A stretch of 64,000 bases of DNA from Lycocorax pyrrhopterus obiensis (lineage: Eukaryota; Chordata; Aves; Passeriformes; Paradisaeidae): positions 1,364,001 to 1,428,000 of the forward strand of contig JACSVZ010000038.1 of NCBI GenBank assembly GCA_014706295.1, in the 5' to 3' direction. The translations under genes were made by a program, and so were the position numbers. The notes beneath the pieces are model-generated. The model was given only the letters and a program-made list of their open reading frames with translations, did no database searches and had not been told where the DNA came from. Below, in pieces: positions 51,326 through 63,415 of the stretch. Position 1 is the stretch's first letter. The number at the start of each line of letters is the position of its first letter.

Positions 51326-54177
51326 TCCCCCTCTCCCGGGTCATCCAGCGGCCGCACGTGATGTGTTGGCACACAAACAGGGAGCCTGGGGACAGCCGGG
51401 GACGGGGCACGGCTCCCACGCCACGCGCGGGGACGGGCTGGGCTCTGCAGGTGACACGGCCGTGCCCTGTGCCAGGGATGTGGCGCGATGGGACTTTGCT
51501 CCCAGCGCTGCTTCACGCCCCGGCCGGGTTTGCCGTCACTCCCAGGCGCCGCTTCACAAATCGCAGAGAAGTCCCCGTCCAGCCCCGGGTGGGTGCGCGG
51601 TCCCCGCCACGGCCAGGGGGATGTGGCACGGTGACATCCCACGCCCTGAGCCCCGCAGATAAAACCTTGTTCATGTGGCGTTTGGCGCCAGGGAGGAGCG
51701 AGTGGCACCGCGGTCACTGGTGAGCCGCTCTGGGTGTCAGTGGGGACCCAGCTGTCCCCAGCTGAGAGGCGAGGAGTGCGGGGCTGTCACCCTCACTGCT
51801 CCCTGTCACCTCAGCCCTGCTCCAGGGCAGGAGCGATGGGGCGGCCCTGCCAAACCCCACGGTTCTGATCCCTCCTCCCACGCCCCAACCTCAAAGCCTT
51901 CAGAAACCGGGCTGTGCTCCTTTTTTCTTCCCTATCACCCTGCAAGAAGCAGCAAATTTGAGCTGATTTCAACAAAAAAAACCCTCAGACCAAGCTCAGT
52001 TTGAGGGGAGATCGGTCCAAGCCAGCTCGCAGGCATCACACATCACCAGGAGCCTGCAATGAACCCCCTCCCCATTTCCCAACCTCATTAGCAAACCTGA
52101 ACGCGGTTATCTTTAAATGCAAGGGGTTATGTGGAGCAGGGAGAGGAATTTTCCTGCTGAGCAGCTGTGTAAATGCCACCGCATCCCGGCCCGGCGATGG
52201 AGGCAGCGATAGCCCGGGGGGTCCCGGCTGGTTGGAGGTGGCTGCGCCGGGCAGTGCCGGTGGGGAGGGCGGCGGCGGCGCTACCGGATGGTGCCGGAGG
52301 GGCTTGAGCCGGTTCCCTCCGCTTTCCCGGCGGTTTTGGCGTGTGAAAAAAATGAGGGAGAGTTAACGTGCCTGCAAAGAGCTGGTAAACACCCTGGGAG
52401 CGGATCTGGGAGAAGGGGGGTTGCTCTTGGTCCGTATTTATCGCTGCAAAGCCGGGCTGGCGGCTTGCTCTGGGATGAGACAGATGGGAGAGGGTGCTGC
52501 AAAAAGGCGATTTTTGGGGGGCTCTCTGGTTATCGAGTTGTCCTTAGCTCAACTCTGGCCGCCTGCTGGAGCAAAATATGTTTATGCCGCAAAACCTCTG
52601 GCCGGCTCCGCTGCCAAGGGGGCAGGGAACGCGTGTGCCGATAAGGACTCAGCGTCCTCCCCTTCCTGATCACCCGATACCCAGGCAGGGAGGAGGCCAC
52701 CCGCCTCCCGACACCCTGAGTTTATGACTTCTTTTGCTATTATTATAAAGTTTCCGTTGAAATAAAAACCAAAACAAGACAGAGAAAACCCACCCCATGA
52801 TTCAAGAGCTGTGGCTTTGCAGCTGCCAAAGCCTGGAAAGCTCCGGCAGTGCCAGCGGCTGAGCTGCCCCTGGGGCTGCCGGCCCTGAGCGCAGCCATCC
52901 GAGAACATTCAAACTGCAGGGAGGAAAAGCTTCCTGCCACGGCCCGGCCGTTCCGGGCAGGGAGAAGATGATTTTTCAACCATTTCTCCCTGCTGGCGTG
53001 CTGGGGCTCGCAGCATCCCGGCGGGGTTTTGCGGTGATCTGAGCATCCAGTGCCGCCCCGAGGGCAGCTCCGAGCCCCTCTCGGTGGGGAAAAAATATGA
53101 AATATTCACTGTCGCTGCTGCTTCAAGTCGTTTTCCGTGGCTGGGTTTGGAAATAGCCCTGTCCCGGGTGAGGCTGTTGCAGCTGACGTGAGCAGGAAAG
53201 AGCCGGGGCGGCCTCGGGGCCTGTTTGCGAAGTAGAACCGAGTTGTTGTTGTTGTTGTGACACCGAATGGTTGCAAAACGCCGGCGCTGAAATACCCGTG
53301 ACTTTCAAAACAAGCTGAGCCCAGCTGTGGCCGGCGGCTCTCTGTCCACATGTGTCAGTCTGTCCATCTGTGGGCCCTGCAGCCCCTTCCCTGCTGGAAT
53401 GCCTGTACCAGCAATGCTTGGGGTTTTTTTTTTTGGGGGGGGGTGGGGAGGAGAGAAGAATCCAGAAGCTTTTTTAGGGAGGAAAAGCCCCAATTCCCCA
53501 GCTGCAGAGGTTTCCTACCACAGGAACAGCCAGGTATCCTGCCCACGGGGGCTTTGCAGTGCTTGGGGGGTGGATGAGATGAGCTGTCTGCAGCCCTTGA
53601 ATTCTGCTTAAAATATAATAAGAAAAAAAATCCTAGGGATCAGTTTGTTTGCTTAGGGATTAAGTCACCTAATCTGCCTGGCAGCGGGTGGCATTGTGGA
53701 GGTGGTGGCAGCGATGGCTTTTTGCCCAGCAAACAATCCTGCTCCTGGCCACGGCTGGTGGTCGGGCCCGGCTCAAACTTCCCACTGGCATCAGCTCTTC
53801 TCCGGGATGGGGTTTAGGGAGCAGGAAATGGTGCTGGGTGCAGGGAAAGGGTTGGGAGAGGGATGTACAGATGGGGGAACGGGCTGGGAAAGGGATGGAT
53901 GAATGAGGAGAGGGGATTGCAGGGTTGTGACCTTCTCCTCTGCCCGTGTTAAAGCCAGGCTGTGGCTCTGCAGGGCTGTTTCCCCGAGGCTGGGAAACAG
54001 GTTAGACTTCTCAATCTGGGAGCAAAACACCTTAATCTGGTGTTAAAATATCGGTCTGGACCTGCAGGGATGGACCTTTCCTTCTGCAGGGGCTTGGACC
54101 CCTCAAGAGCTGATGTTGATGGGGCCGTAGCAAACCCCTCTGGCTATTTTATGTTTTATCTCTGAGCTCACATCCTC

Positions 54178-54437
54178 CGAAATCAAGAAGAAATGGCTTC
54201 AAGTCGCACCAGGGGAGGTTTAGGTTGGATATCAGGAAAAATTTCTTCATGGAAACAGTTGTCAAGCACCGGCCCAGGCTGCCCTGGGCAGTGGTGGAAC
54301 CTCCAGCCCTGGAGGGATGCAAACGCTGTGTGGCTGTGGCACTTGGGAACATGGGTTAGTGGTGGGCTTGGCAGTGCTGGATTAGTGGTTGGAGTCAACG
54401 ATCTTAGAGGGCTTTTCCAACCTTTATGATTCTATAA
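54178..54437 (+). mobile_element. CR1 LINE 3' fragment, sense, older subfamily
   Basis: Includes GGTTTAGGTTGGATATCAGG, AAATTTCTTCATGGAAA and AGGGCTTTTCCAACCTTTAT then GATTCTATAA, the diagnostic CR1 3' region. It differs in its body from the 22.7 and 32.3 kb copies. Confidence 0.9.
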
Positions 54438-56561
54438 AATCAGGGAGCCAAGAGCAAATCCCCAGGCTGCCAGCAGCTCCCTGCAGCTCCTTCTGGCTGC
54501 CCCACCTGCTTCCTTGGGATGCAGCGCTGAATTTTCCACTCCACAAGAGCAAGTGGGGCCAGGTCAATCCATGTGCACGTCCCCAGTGCCATTTGCTTTT
54601 GGGGACACAGCGCTGCGACCCTGTGAGAACAGGGAGAGCAGGGGTTTTTCCCTTTAGGGCAGGGATGCTCCACACTTGTGCCAGCAAATGACATTGTCAC
54701 TGGTGGTGTGTGGGCAGTGAACAGGGGACCCCATGGGGTGACTTTGGGATCATAATGGCGCTGGGCTGACCTTTATCTTCCCTGCTGGGATGGATTTTGG
54801 CTGATTATCCCAGAGCTGTCCTGGAAGGAGTCCCCCGCTGGGTGTAATGAGTTGTCCTCAGGCTGTGGGTGGCAGTGGCTCTTGCCAGGCATAACCAATG
54901 CCCTGTGGCACGTCTGGGTGCTGTGCTGGGACAGAGGAGTAGGGAAGGTCACATCCTGGCTGCAAAAGCTGGCCTGGCGGCTGTCCTTGGGTCACCAAGC
55001 TCAGCATGGTGCCTGGGGACTCATTTGGAAAACAGTCCTGTGAAATTTAAACTAATTAGCAAGTCCTGAGCCACTCACTCGCACTAATTGGCAAGCCTGG
55101 CTTGATTAGTTTTCCCCGGCATGCCCATGGGCTCCACATGGCACAGCGTTCCTGCAGAGCACTGGCCAACTCGGGACACGTGTGGGGAAAAATGCACGGG
55201 GCCATTGGTGGGGACAGAGCCATCGGTGGGGACAGAGCCATCCCTGAAGGTGTCAGAGGGGATGCGAGTGGCACCGTGGGTGGGATGGATCCCTGGGGAG
55301 TGACCCATGGGGGCAGTGAGGGGGTCTCGTGTCCCCTGCCTGCCCAGGGTGTTTTTAATGCAGCGGCCAGGCCTGGCTGTCCCGCTGTGAACTCGTTCCA
55401 TGAGCTGAAATGATTAACTGGCATTGGCGCTGGCCCCGAGCCGGGCCATGTGTTTACTGCTGCCACCCAACCGTGCTGAGCTGTGACCCTCAGTGCTTTC
55501 CCTCATCGCTCTGACCCCAAAAACCGGCTGTAAACAGGGGCCGGGGCTGAAACCCGAGTGTGCCTTCATGCCCGTAACCAGATACTTCCTCCACATGTGC
55601 CTGGTGTGCTCTGAAGTGAGCCTGGCATCGCCCAAATCCCAGCAAAATCCCTAAATCTGACCTCTCTGCTGGGCTTCTGAGTGGCAGGATGCCAAATCTT
55701 CCCCCTCCAGCCGATCCCCAGGGATTTGGGGGGCTGGAGGAGCAAAGCTGCGGGGCACAGGGGCCTGACACACGCTCCTGACACACACTCCTGTCACAGG
55801 CAGGGAGGGAACGATGGATTTGCTCTGCCGGGAGGCCGGGAATCGCCGTGGGGACGTGGGGCTGGTGCCACCTCGTGGCTCCACCAGCAGCTGAGCCGGG
55901 CTGGACGCGCGGTGCCGGACACGGTGCTGGGGGTCCTGCACGAACCCGTCTGGATGAGACCCCCAACCTGGTGTCTGGGAGCGACACCACGGCAGCCACC
56001 TCATCCCCGGAGCGCTGGGGATGGCCGTAAATCCAACCGCAGCCGCCACTGGCCGAGGCGGGGGTGAAGGTGCCGCCCCGGTGCGCTGTCTCCGCTCGGC
56101 ATCGCCGCGGTTTCCGCCCGCGGGTGCCGCTGCTGCGAGCGCAGTTTGGGTGAAATACTTTGCAAAACACGAGTGGAGCCAAGAGCAGCAGCGAGGAGGC
56201 CGAGTGTCAATGGCTGAGACATCGCGGCTGTGCACCTGGATTTCCCCGTCTTGCTAACCCCACGCAGCTTTTGGGTTTTTAAGATTCTTTTTTTGCCCTC
56301 TCAGCAAGTAAACACCGCCGCGCCAGGCAGAGAAAACCGCAAATTGCTTTTCGTCTCCAATTCTGTCCCAGATAAGGCCCGAGGCGGCGGCGTGGCCCCA
56401 CGGGAAGGGGCTGGGGGAGCTCATGGATCACCCCCGGCCCGGCTGCGTGGCTGAGTCCTCCACAGCGCCGTGGATTGAACCTCGGCTCTAAATCCTTGCT
56501 GTAATCTGCCCGGATCAGGCGAGAAAAAACCATCTCAGCCCTGCTGCTTTGTGCAGTTATT

Positions 56562-56652
56562 TTAATTTTTTAATGTTTGTGTTTATTTTTTTAATCTGGT
56601 TGTTCTTTTTTTTCTTTCTTTCTTTTTTAAACATTTTTTTATTTTTTTGCAG
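56562..56652. repeat. T-rich tract at the IL12RB1 3' end
   Basis: About 90 bases dominated by T with some C (for example TTCTTTCTTTCTTTTTT). On the minus strand it is A-rich and contains the AATAAA used as the candidate IL12RB1 poly(A) signal (complement at 56582-56587). Confidence 0.8.
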
Positions 56653-57047
56653 GTAGCTGGTGTTCTGTGCTGGGGCTTTTTGTGTCCCCGCCAGGATACT
56701 GGTTCCAGGGGTCGCAGCCGGCTGGGATGAAGCTCTGCCTCTCCTCCCAATCCAGGCATGGAAACACCCTCGGTCCTGGCCAGACTCTGCAGCCGCCTTC
56801 GCTCACATTTTATCGCCGGTGAAACGTTGAGGCTGGGAATTGCGTGGCCAAAACCTGTCCTGGAGCAATGCTGCACCCAGAGGCGTCACCTTCCGTGTCC
56901 TGGAAACCAGAAACCCCCCTGAAAGCGCCGGTGCGACCGTGAAGCCACGGGCTGGGCACTCAGCATCCCACACAGACACTCCGCATCCCACGGGACACCC
57001 CCGTCCCCTTCCTGCCGTCCATCCCCGCTGCTCCGGCCTGGTGATGG
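56575..57047 (-). other. IL12RB1: IL12RB1 3'UTR
   Basis: Minus-strand sequence between the TAG (57048-57050) and AATAAA (complement 56582-56587), about 470 bases, with no coding potential beyond chance ORFs. Confidence 0.55.
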
Positions 57048-60000
57048 CTACGGCACCGACTTCTCCGGCGAGGGATCCCATCCTTCCTCATCCCTGATGA
57101 TGATGGGTTTGTCAGAGATGAGCAGGGCAATGGGGATCAGCGGCTGGTGCAGCCCCTGCCTTCCCTCCTCTTCCTCCTCCTTCTCCTCCTCCTCCTCCCC
57201 CTCCTCTCCGGGTGGGTGCCCGGTGCAGCTGGCGCTGCCAGGCAGTGGAGATCCCACCGGGCTCAGCATCTCCTGCCTGCGGTAGGCGAAGGGCAGCTCC
57301 CCCCCACAGCCCGGCGGGGACAGCACCGCTGCCGCCGGCTTTTCCAGCGCGGGGCCGGGCTGCGACACGTCGGGGGGTGGCACCGCAGTCTGGGTGCCCG
57401 TGTCGGCCGTCTCCTCGCTGGGATCCGGCTCCGTCAGCAGCAGCTCGGCTGGGTTGAACCTCTCCGAGGGCTCCAGGAGGCCTGTCCGGGGCTGGCCCTA
57501 AGGGTTGGATGGGTTTGGGGTGGAACGTCCCGTGCCAGGGCTGTGCATGGGCGTTTGGGGCTGTGGGATCTGGCTCCTCCTGCACCTTACACCTCACCTG
57601 GCTCATCTCGCCGGCAGAGAACTGGATGGCTTTGGTGCCCACGGGCTTGGGAAGGGGTGGGAAGAGGAGGCGGCGAGCCCTGGGGAGGGAGTGGTTGGTG
57701 AGGGGGTGAGCAGTGATGGGGTGGCCTGAGCGGCTTTGGGGACGGGGGTGCTCTGTCACCTCCTTTTGCTCAGGTGGTAGATGGCAGCTGCGGCGGGGAG
57801 ACCAAGCGAGATGCTCAGGTACTTCAGGTTGCCTCTCCATGCTGCTCCCTGGCGACCTGGGGATGGGCATGGCTGGGTGGTGGCGTTCCTGCCCCCAGCA
57901 GGGACACAGGAGACATTTTGGGGTGAGGGCGAGCACACAGTGGAGAGAGCACCCCATGGGGAGTGGGGAGAGCACGGGGTCTCAGCCATTACCCAGCGCC
58001 TTGGTCTGGAAGTGCCACCAAGCACTGCAGGTCCCCTCGCTGTCCTCTGTCACCTCCCAAACACCCACCCTGTAGGCTGTGCCAGGCTGGAGGTTTTGGA
58101 GGGTGTAGTTTGATGCCGTGGCATCCACTTCGCTGTCTGGGCAAACAAAACCGAGTGTGGGGCAGGCTGGCAGCTGACTGTGGGCAGCACCCTCCTCCTG
58201 CCCACGGGGATCAGGGTGTCCCACTCACAGGTCACGTTGTCCCCCTCGGCCGCGTGGCAGATGCGGTACTTGGCCAGCGCGCCGGGACAGGCGGCACGTG
58301 GGGACGGGTTCCACTGGAGGACGACGGCGGCATCTGCAGCGCTGATGTTGATGGGCACGGCCAGCGAGTCTGTGTGCAAAAAAACGGGGGATTATTTCAG
58401 GAACGCCCCTTCTGGAGTGAAACCGGGTGCGGATGCACAGCTCCCGCACGCACCGTTGCTGGCGTAGTGGTGCCACAGGGCGAAGGTGGCCCAGCCCCGC
58501 TCCGCGTCCCAGCCGTGGACGGCGAGGCGGTGACACCCTGGCACTGCCAGCGCTCCTGGGGAGGAACCGGGGGTGCTGGTTAGACCCTCTGACCCCGGGT
58601 GGGGGGACAGCGGGGGGCTTGGGGCGCTCCCTGCCTCTCTCCACGTGGATGCTGTTGGCAGGGAATTCCTGCTGGATGCAGACGCCCTGTTTTGGGGGCT
58701 CTGGCGGTGTCTGCTGCTCGAAGCAGAAGGCGTCACCAGGGACCGGCGCTTCCCACTGCGCAGTCACGGTGCTGCCGGCCACACTGATCTCCTTGAAGCT
58801 GAGATCTGGGAGGAAACGGGGGATATTTGGGGTAGCTGGAAAAGACAACGCCCTGAGGGCTGCCAGGGGAGCTCGGCACTTCTAGAGGGGCAGGTACCTG
58901 CGCGCTGCTCTGCTGGCACACGGAGCTGCTGCGCCGGCCCCGGCCCCGCAGCATTGACCGCGGTCAGCAGGATATCGTATTCAGCCCCGGAGAGGGTGAG
59001 GTTGTGCTCTGTCACCTCCCAGCCCAGCACCACAGTGTCCTCCTCATCTGACTCTGCACAGCCACAGGCCAACATGTGGACGTCCAGCTTGTAGGTGACA
59101 TCCCTTTGCTCCTTGAGGACTGGCTGGGGAGGAAAAGGGGGTGACTCGGGGGATGAAATGGTGGCGGACACCCAGGAGGGCCCCCAGGGATGCCACTGTA
59201 CCTGCCAGCTCAGCCTCAGCACCCGCTGCCCATCTCTCCCCAGTGTGCCCAGCTGATGGCTCAGCACCGGGCTTGCCAGGATTTCTGCAGGAGGAACAAA
59301 CCTGACTGAGCTATCAATGTTTTTGGGAGCTGTTGGGATCTCACCAGGCTCCTCTCCTGTTCCTCACCCTCGGGAACAGAGATGTTGCTGCTCCAGTCAC
59401 TCCAGTAGCTGCTCCAGTGGTGAGGCTTGTGCCGGAGCTGGACCACAAAGGTGCCATTTACCCCCAGGGCACAGGTCACTAGAGAAGGGTGGCAGGGTCA
59501 GGTGGGGGGTGACCCCTCTTTTCCTCAACTTTTGGCCATCATGGGGTGCTGGGCAGGGAGCACAGGGCAGAGCACCCCACCAGGATATGGGAGCACCCCT
59601 GGGAGATGCTTGTCCCCAACACTCCCACAGGATAAACCAACCTGAGTCATCTTCAGCTGTCACCATCACAGTCTCACATGTCACCTGCAGAGACAACCGG
59701 GGATGGAGACACCCACCCAGTAAAACCAGTATTTTACTGGGACATCAGTGCTGCCCTGTGATCCCCAAATATCCCAGGGGCTGGGAGAGCCAAATGGAGT
59801 GTACAGGACATGGTGGCTGGGGGCTCCCTCAATCCTGGGACCCTCCTGGCAGCAACTGAGAGGGGTGGGGGGTCTCCAGCTGTGAGAGCTTCGCTGGGGA
59901 CAAGCATCCGGATTTGATCCATTGTCGTCATTAGTATAATCTGGGGTTTTGTCTGTATAATCCCTGAGAATCACGGCCTGATCCTGTTATGGCAGCAGCA

Positions 60001-61182
60001 GGATCCCACGGCCGGAGGAGAAGGCAGAGCTGATAACGCAGTGAAACAGATGGGACACAGCTGGGTTTGGGGGGGTGACAGTGACATCACTGAGCCCCCA
60101 CACTCCCTGGGCTGCCGTGATGCTCCTGACTGTCCTGTCAGTCGCTGCCAGCTCCAGCAAACAGCATTTTTACCTGCGTCCAGCTGCTGTCTCCCACCCT
60201 CCAGAAGCGAGCCTCCCGCTGTAGCGGCTGCTCCAGGCCGTGGCACTGTGGCTGTGGCACCCGCACCCTCAGCTGGCCACCAGTCTTGGAGAAGGGCATC
60301 CCACTAGGAGGTGGATCCAGTTTGACTGGAAAGACAAGGTGGTTTTGGGTGGTCTGGCTGTTATTAGTGCTGGTGCTGGCTGCCAGCCAGGTCGCAGGGG
60401 CACTCACCAGCCTTGTTGAGGTGAAGGGTGTGGTTGGGGGTCCTGTGGACCTGGTCCCCCCAGCGTGCCTCCACCCAGGCCGTGGTGTTCTTGAAGATGT
60501 ACACTTGGCGATGCGGGGGGCTGTAGCTGGTCACCGTGCCCACCTCAAACCGGCGGCACAGGTTGCACTTCTCAAAGCTGGGGAGGGAGCGGGCACAAGG
60601 TGGGATCCGGGACACATCCCCTGGGCTCCCCCTCCTCGCCGCGCTGCCCAACTCACCAGAAGTTCAGGGTGTAGGAGGTGTTGCCGGCGGGGCCGAGGGG
60701 CGGCCAGGAGCAGTGGAAAAGCTTGTGGGTGTTGCATTTCTTCCAGCAGGAGACTCCGTGGGCTGCGACGGTGCCTGCGGGACAGGGCAGTGGCTGGAGG
60801 CTCCCGCATCCCAAACTCCATCCCGTGCATGGAGGGAGCAGTGGTGTGGCTGCTGCCTGCTTGCCGTGTTGCTCAAATGGGGAATCAGAGCACTGGCGAC
60901 TCTCACCCCAAACCCCCTGTGCTCCCCCTCCCCAGTGAATCTCCACTGGCTGGTGCCACTAGCCCCGGCTCCTGCCCGCTGCCAGCGGGGATTCACCATC
61001 TTTACTCCGTCCCTGTGGTTTTGGGTGAGTATCTCCATCTCTCTCCGGGAGCTCCCCAGGTCTTATCGCCCCCGAATCATTCATTGAAAGTCTTCTGAAG
61101 TTATCTCTCATCTCGCAGCACCGCAGGAGCACTTACCGCCCTGCGCCAGCGCCGCCAGCGCTGCCAGCAGCCACCCCAGCAT
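57048..61182 (-). CDS. IL12RB1: IL12RB1 (interleukin-12 receptor beta-1), complete, fifteen exons
   Basis: Minus-strand exons: 61137-61182, 60657-60774, 60408-60577, 60174-60325, 59642-59684, 59368-59478, 59202-59284, 58898-59123, 58635-58805, 58454-58555, 58229-58369, 57993-58136, 57760-57856, 57598-57679, 57048-57497. Phases join to 696 residues (human 662). Signal peptide MLGWLLAALAALAQG; fibronectin-III/cytokine-receptor ectodomain with the WSDWS motif at 187-191; further FNIII modules (TYKLDVHMLACGCAESDE, LSGAEYDILLTAVN, ACPGALAKYRICHA) matching human blocks; transmembrane segment about 498-516; juxtamembrane box-1-like LFPPLPKP (525-532) where TYK2 would bind; a 150-residue tail with a Glu-rich run (644-658). 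Known role: shared chain of the IL-12 and IL-23 receptors on T and NK cells. Odd points: the intron after exon 58635-58805 has a GC donor, and the tail has a tyrosine (Y619, YRRQ) although the human tail has none. Confidence 0.93.
57158..57212. repeat. Polypyrimidine (plus) tract coding for Glu-rich run
   Basis: CTTCCTCCTCCTTCTCCTCC-type sequence. On the minus strand it is GAG/GAA codons in the IL12RB1 tail (a lysine interrupts). It is a coding trinucleotide-like repeat likely to vary in length. Confidence 0.85.
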
Positions 61183-62044
61183 CGCCCACCCGGGATGTCC
61201 CACACCGGATCCGGGGCTCCGCTGCCCTTCCTGCCTCCCAGTCCCCCGGCACCACCCGGTGGGTGCCCCTTTCGGGCGTGGTGGCAGTCCCGGTGCTCAG
61301 CTCAGCTTCCCGCGCTTGGGGTTTCCTCTTCTGCTCAGAGTGTGCCGTTCCCAGGCAGGGCCGAGCCCCAGAAGTGAGCGCGTGCCCCACTTTTACCAAA
61401 AACAAAAGAGAAAGCAACCAAAATATCCCCCTTTTTCGTGCCGGCACGGCTGCCGGGATGAGGCCACCCCTGCCCCGCGGCTGCACCGCATGTCCCGGCC
61501 GCGCCACGTGCCCCAGCACGGCGAGAAGCGCAAGGTAAGCGAAAGATGAGTCTTGGGGTTTTTGGTTGGGTTTTTTTTTATGCACACAGCGTGTTTCTGG
61601 TCCTCTGCCCGTAACTGGGTGCATCTCCAGCGGCTGCTCCAGGTTGGGGTTCTCTGTGTATTTTTCTTTTTTATTGGGGGGGGGGGGGTCTGTTGTGCTT
61701 GTCCCCAGAGTCACTCATCCCCTGCGCTGCGAGAACAAAGCCTCAGTGAGGCGGGAGAGCGCGGTGGCACCGGGACACCAGAGCCGTGTGACGGGGCGGG
61801 TGACCCGGGCCGGTGGAGCCGGGTGGCACCGAGGGCCGTGCACAGAGTGCCCTTGTTCCCGCAGAAAGCGGCCCCTTGTGTGGCCCTTCCTCGGGGCCGG
61901 AGGGCGGCGGTGGCGGGAGTGTCCTTGTGCTGGGACAGCGTGGGCACGGCCGGGCTGGGGGCACAGAGGGTCCCCTGGCACCTCCTGACTCCCCGTTTGT
62001 CCTCCCTGTGTGTCCCCTCTCCTGCCCGCAGGGGTGGGGGTACA
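61183..62044. other. Region upstream of IL12RB1
   Basis: GC-rich 5' flank of IL12RB1 (minus). A short A-rich patch near 61,400 and a G11-12 homopolymer near 61,677-61,688 are visible. No TATA box is convincing and no exon is recognised. The regulatory region for IL12RB1 is expected here but cannot be delimited. Confidence 0.45.
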
Positions 62045-63415
62045 CACCAAGCCGTGCCGTGCCAAACTGAGCCGTGCTGGGCTTTGCTGTGCCACGACAG
62101 ACTGGACTGGGCTGGACTGGGCTATGCCATGCTGAACCAGGCTGTGCTGTGTCATGCCAGGCTATGCCGTGCTGGACCATGCCGTGCCAGACCGGGCTGT
62201 GCCGTGCCATGCTGGACTGTACCGGGCAGTGCTGCCCCAGGCCATAAGCAGCTCTGTGGTGCACTGTGCCAGCCAGGACAGACCTGGGCTGCACCACACC
62301 AAGCTCCCACCCCATGCCCTGCTGTGCTGCCCCCAGGCATTGCCATGCGGGGCTGTACCATGCCAGGCAGACTGTGCCAGCTCCAGGCCATCCTGTGTGT
62401 GCCAGAGCCGTTGTGCTGGGCTGTGTCAAGCCAGAAAGGCTGTGCCAGGCCTGGGCTGTCCCGTGCTGTGCTGTGCAGGCCCCGTGCTGTGCCGTGCCGT
62501 GCCATGCCATGCTGTGCCATGCTATGCTGTGCCATGACGTGGCAGACTCTGCAGTGCTGGGATGTGCTGAGCCAGGCAGACTGTACCAGCCCTTTGCCAA
62601 CCCCAGGGTGTGCTATACTGTGCCATGCCATGCCAGACTGTGCCATACTGGGCTGCAATGAGCCAGGCAGACTGTGCCAAACCCAGAATGTTCCATGCCC
62701 TGTCAGCCCCACACCCTGCCATGCCATGCCAGTCCTGTGCCATGCCAGTCCTGTGCCATACCAGTCCTGTGCCATACCAGCCCCGTGCCATATGCCGTGC
62801 CAGCCCCATGTTGTGCCAGCCCCACGCCATTTCAGCCCCATGCCATGCCAGCCTCGTGCTGTTCCCATGCTGTGCTGTGTCATTCCAGCCCTGTGCCATG
62901 TGGGTCTCATGCCATGCTGTTCCATCCCCAGGCTGTGCCAGCTCCACGCCGTGTCGTGCCTTCATGCTGTGCCATGCAAACCACATGCCGTGATGCGTCA
63001 GCCCCGTGCCATGCTAGCCTCATGCCAAGCTGTGCCAGCCCCATGCTGTGCCAGCCCCATGCCATGCCATGCCATGCCATTTCCGTGCTGTGCCAACCCC
63101 GTACCATGCCAGCCCCATGCCGTGCTGTGCTGTTCCAGGACTGTGCCATGTGGGTCCCATGCTATGCTGTGCCAGCCCCATGCTGTGCCCTGCCAGCCCC
63201 ATACGCTGTCAGCCCCGTGCTGTGCCAGCCCCATGCCATGCCAGCTCCATGCCGTGCCGTGCTGTGCCGTGCTATGCCGTGCCAGTCCCATGCCGTGCTA
63301 GCCCTATGCCGTGCCGTGCCAGTCCCACGCTGTGCCAGCCCCATGCCATGTCAGCCGCATGCCGTGATGTGCCAGCCCCGTGCCGTGCCGTGCCGTGCCG
63401 TGCCAGCCCCGGGCT
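62045..63415. repeat. About 1.37-kb degenerate TGCC(A/G) / CAGCCCC array upstream of MAST3
   Basis: Nearly continuous short units such as TGTGCCATGCCAGCCCCATG and GCCGTGCCGTGCCGTGCC run from about 62,050 to 63,413, denser and more regular toward the MAST3 side. Long ORFs in several frames (Cys/Pro/Met/His-rich on plus, Trp/His/Gly/Met-rich on minus) are products of the repeat. The array ends about 130 bases before the MAST3 ATG. Confidence 0.92.

Larger units (their letters stand above)
47726..56560. other. About 8.8 kb intergenic between ARRDC2 and IL12RB1
   Basis: No gene recognised. It contains a CR1 at 54,178-54,437, an A-rich island around 51,280-51,325, and GC-rich unique DNA that generates long chance ORFs (the largest is 411 codons on the minus strand at 48,936-50,171). 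Short AT-rich, transcription-factor-site-like patches occur at about 52,070-52,180 and 55,030-55,110. Both flanking genes end here, so it holds no obvious promoter. Confidence 0.55.

Noticed and set aside
61553..63301. 582-codon plus-strand Cys/Met/Pro-rich ORF and matching Trp/His-rich minus ORFs
   Set aside because: They are translations of the TGCC-type repeat; frames are open because the unit lacks stops, not because of selection.
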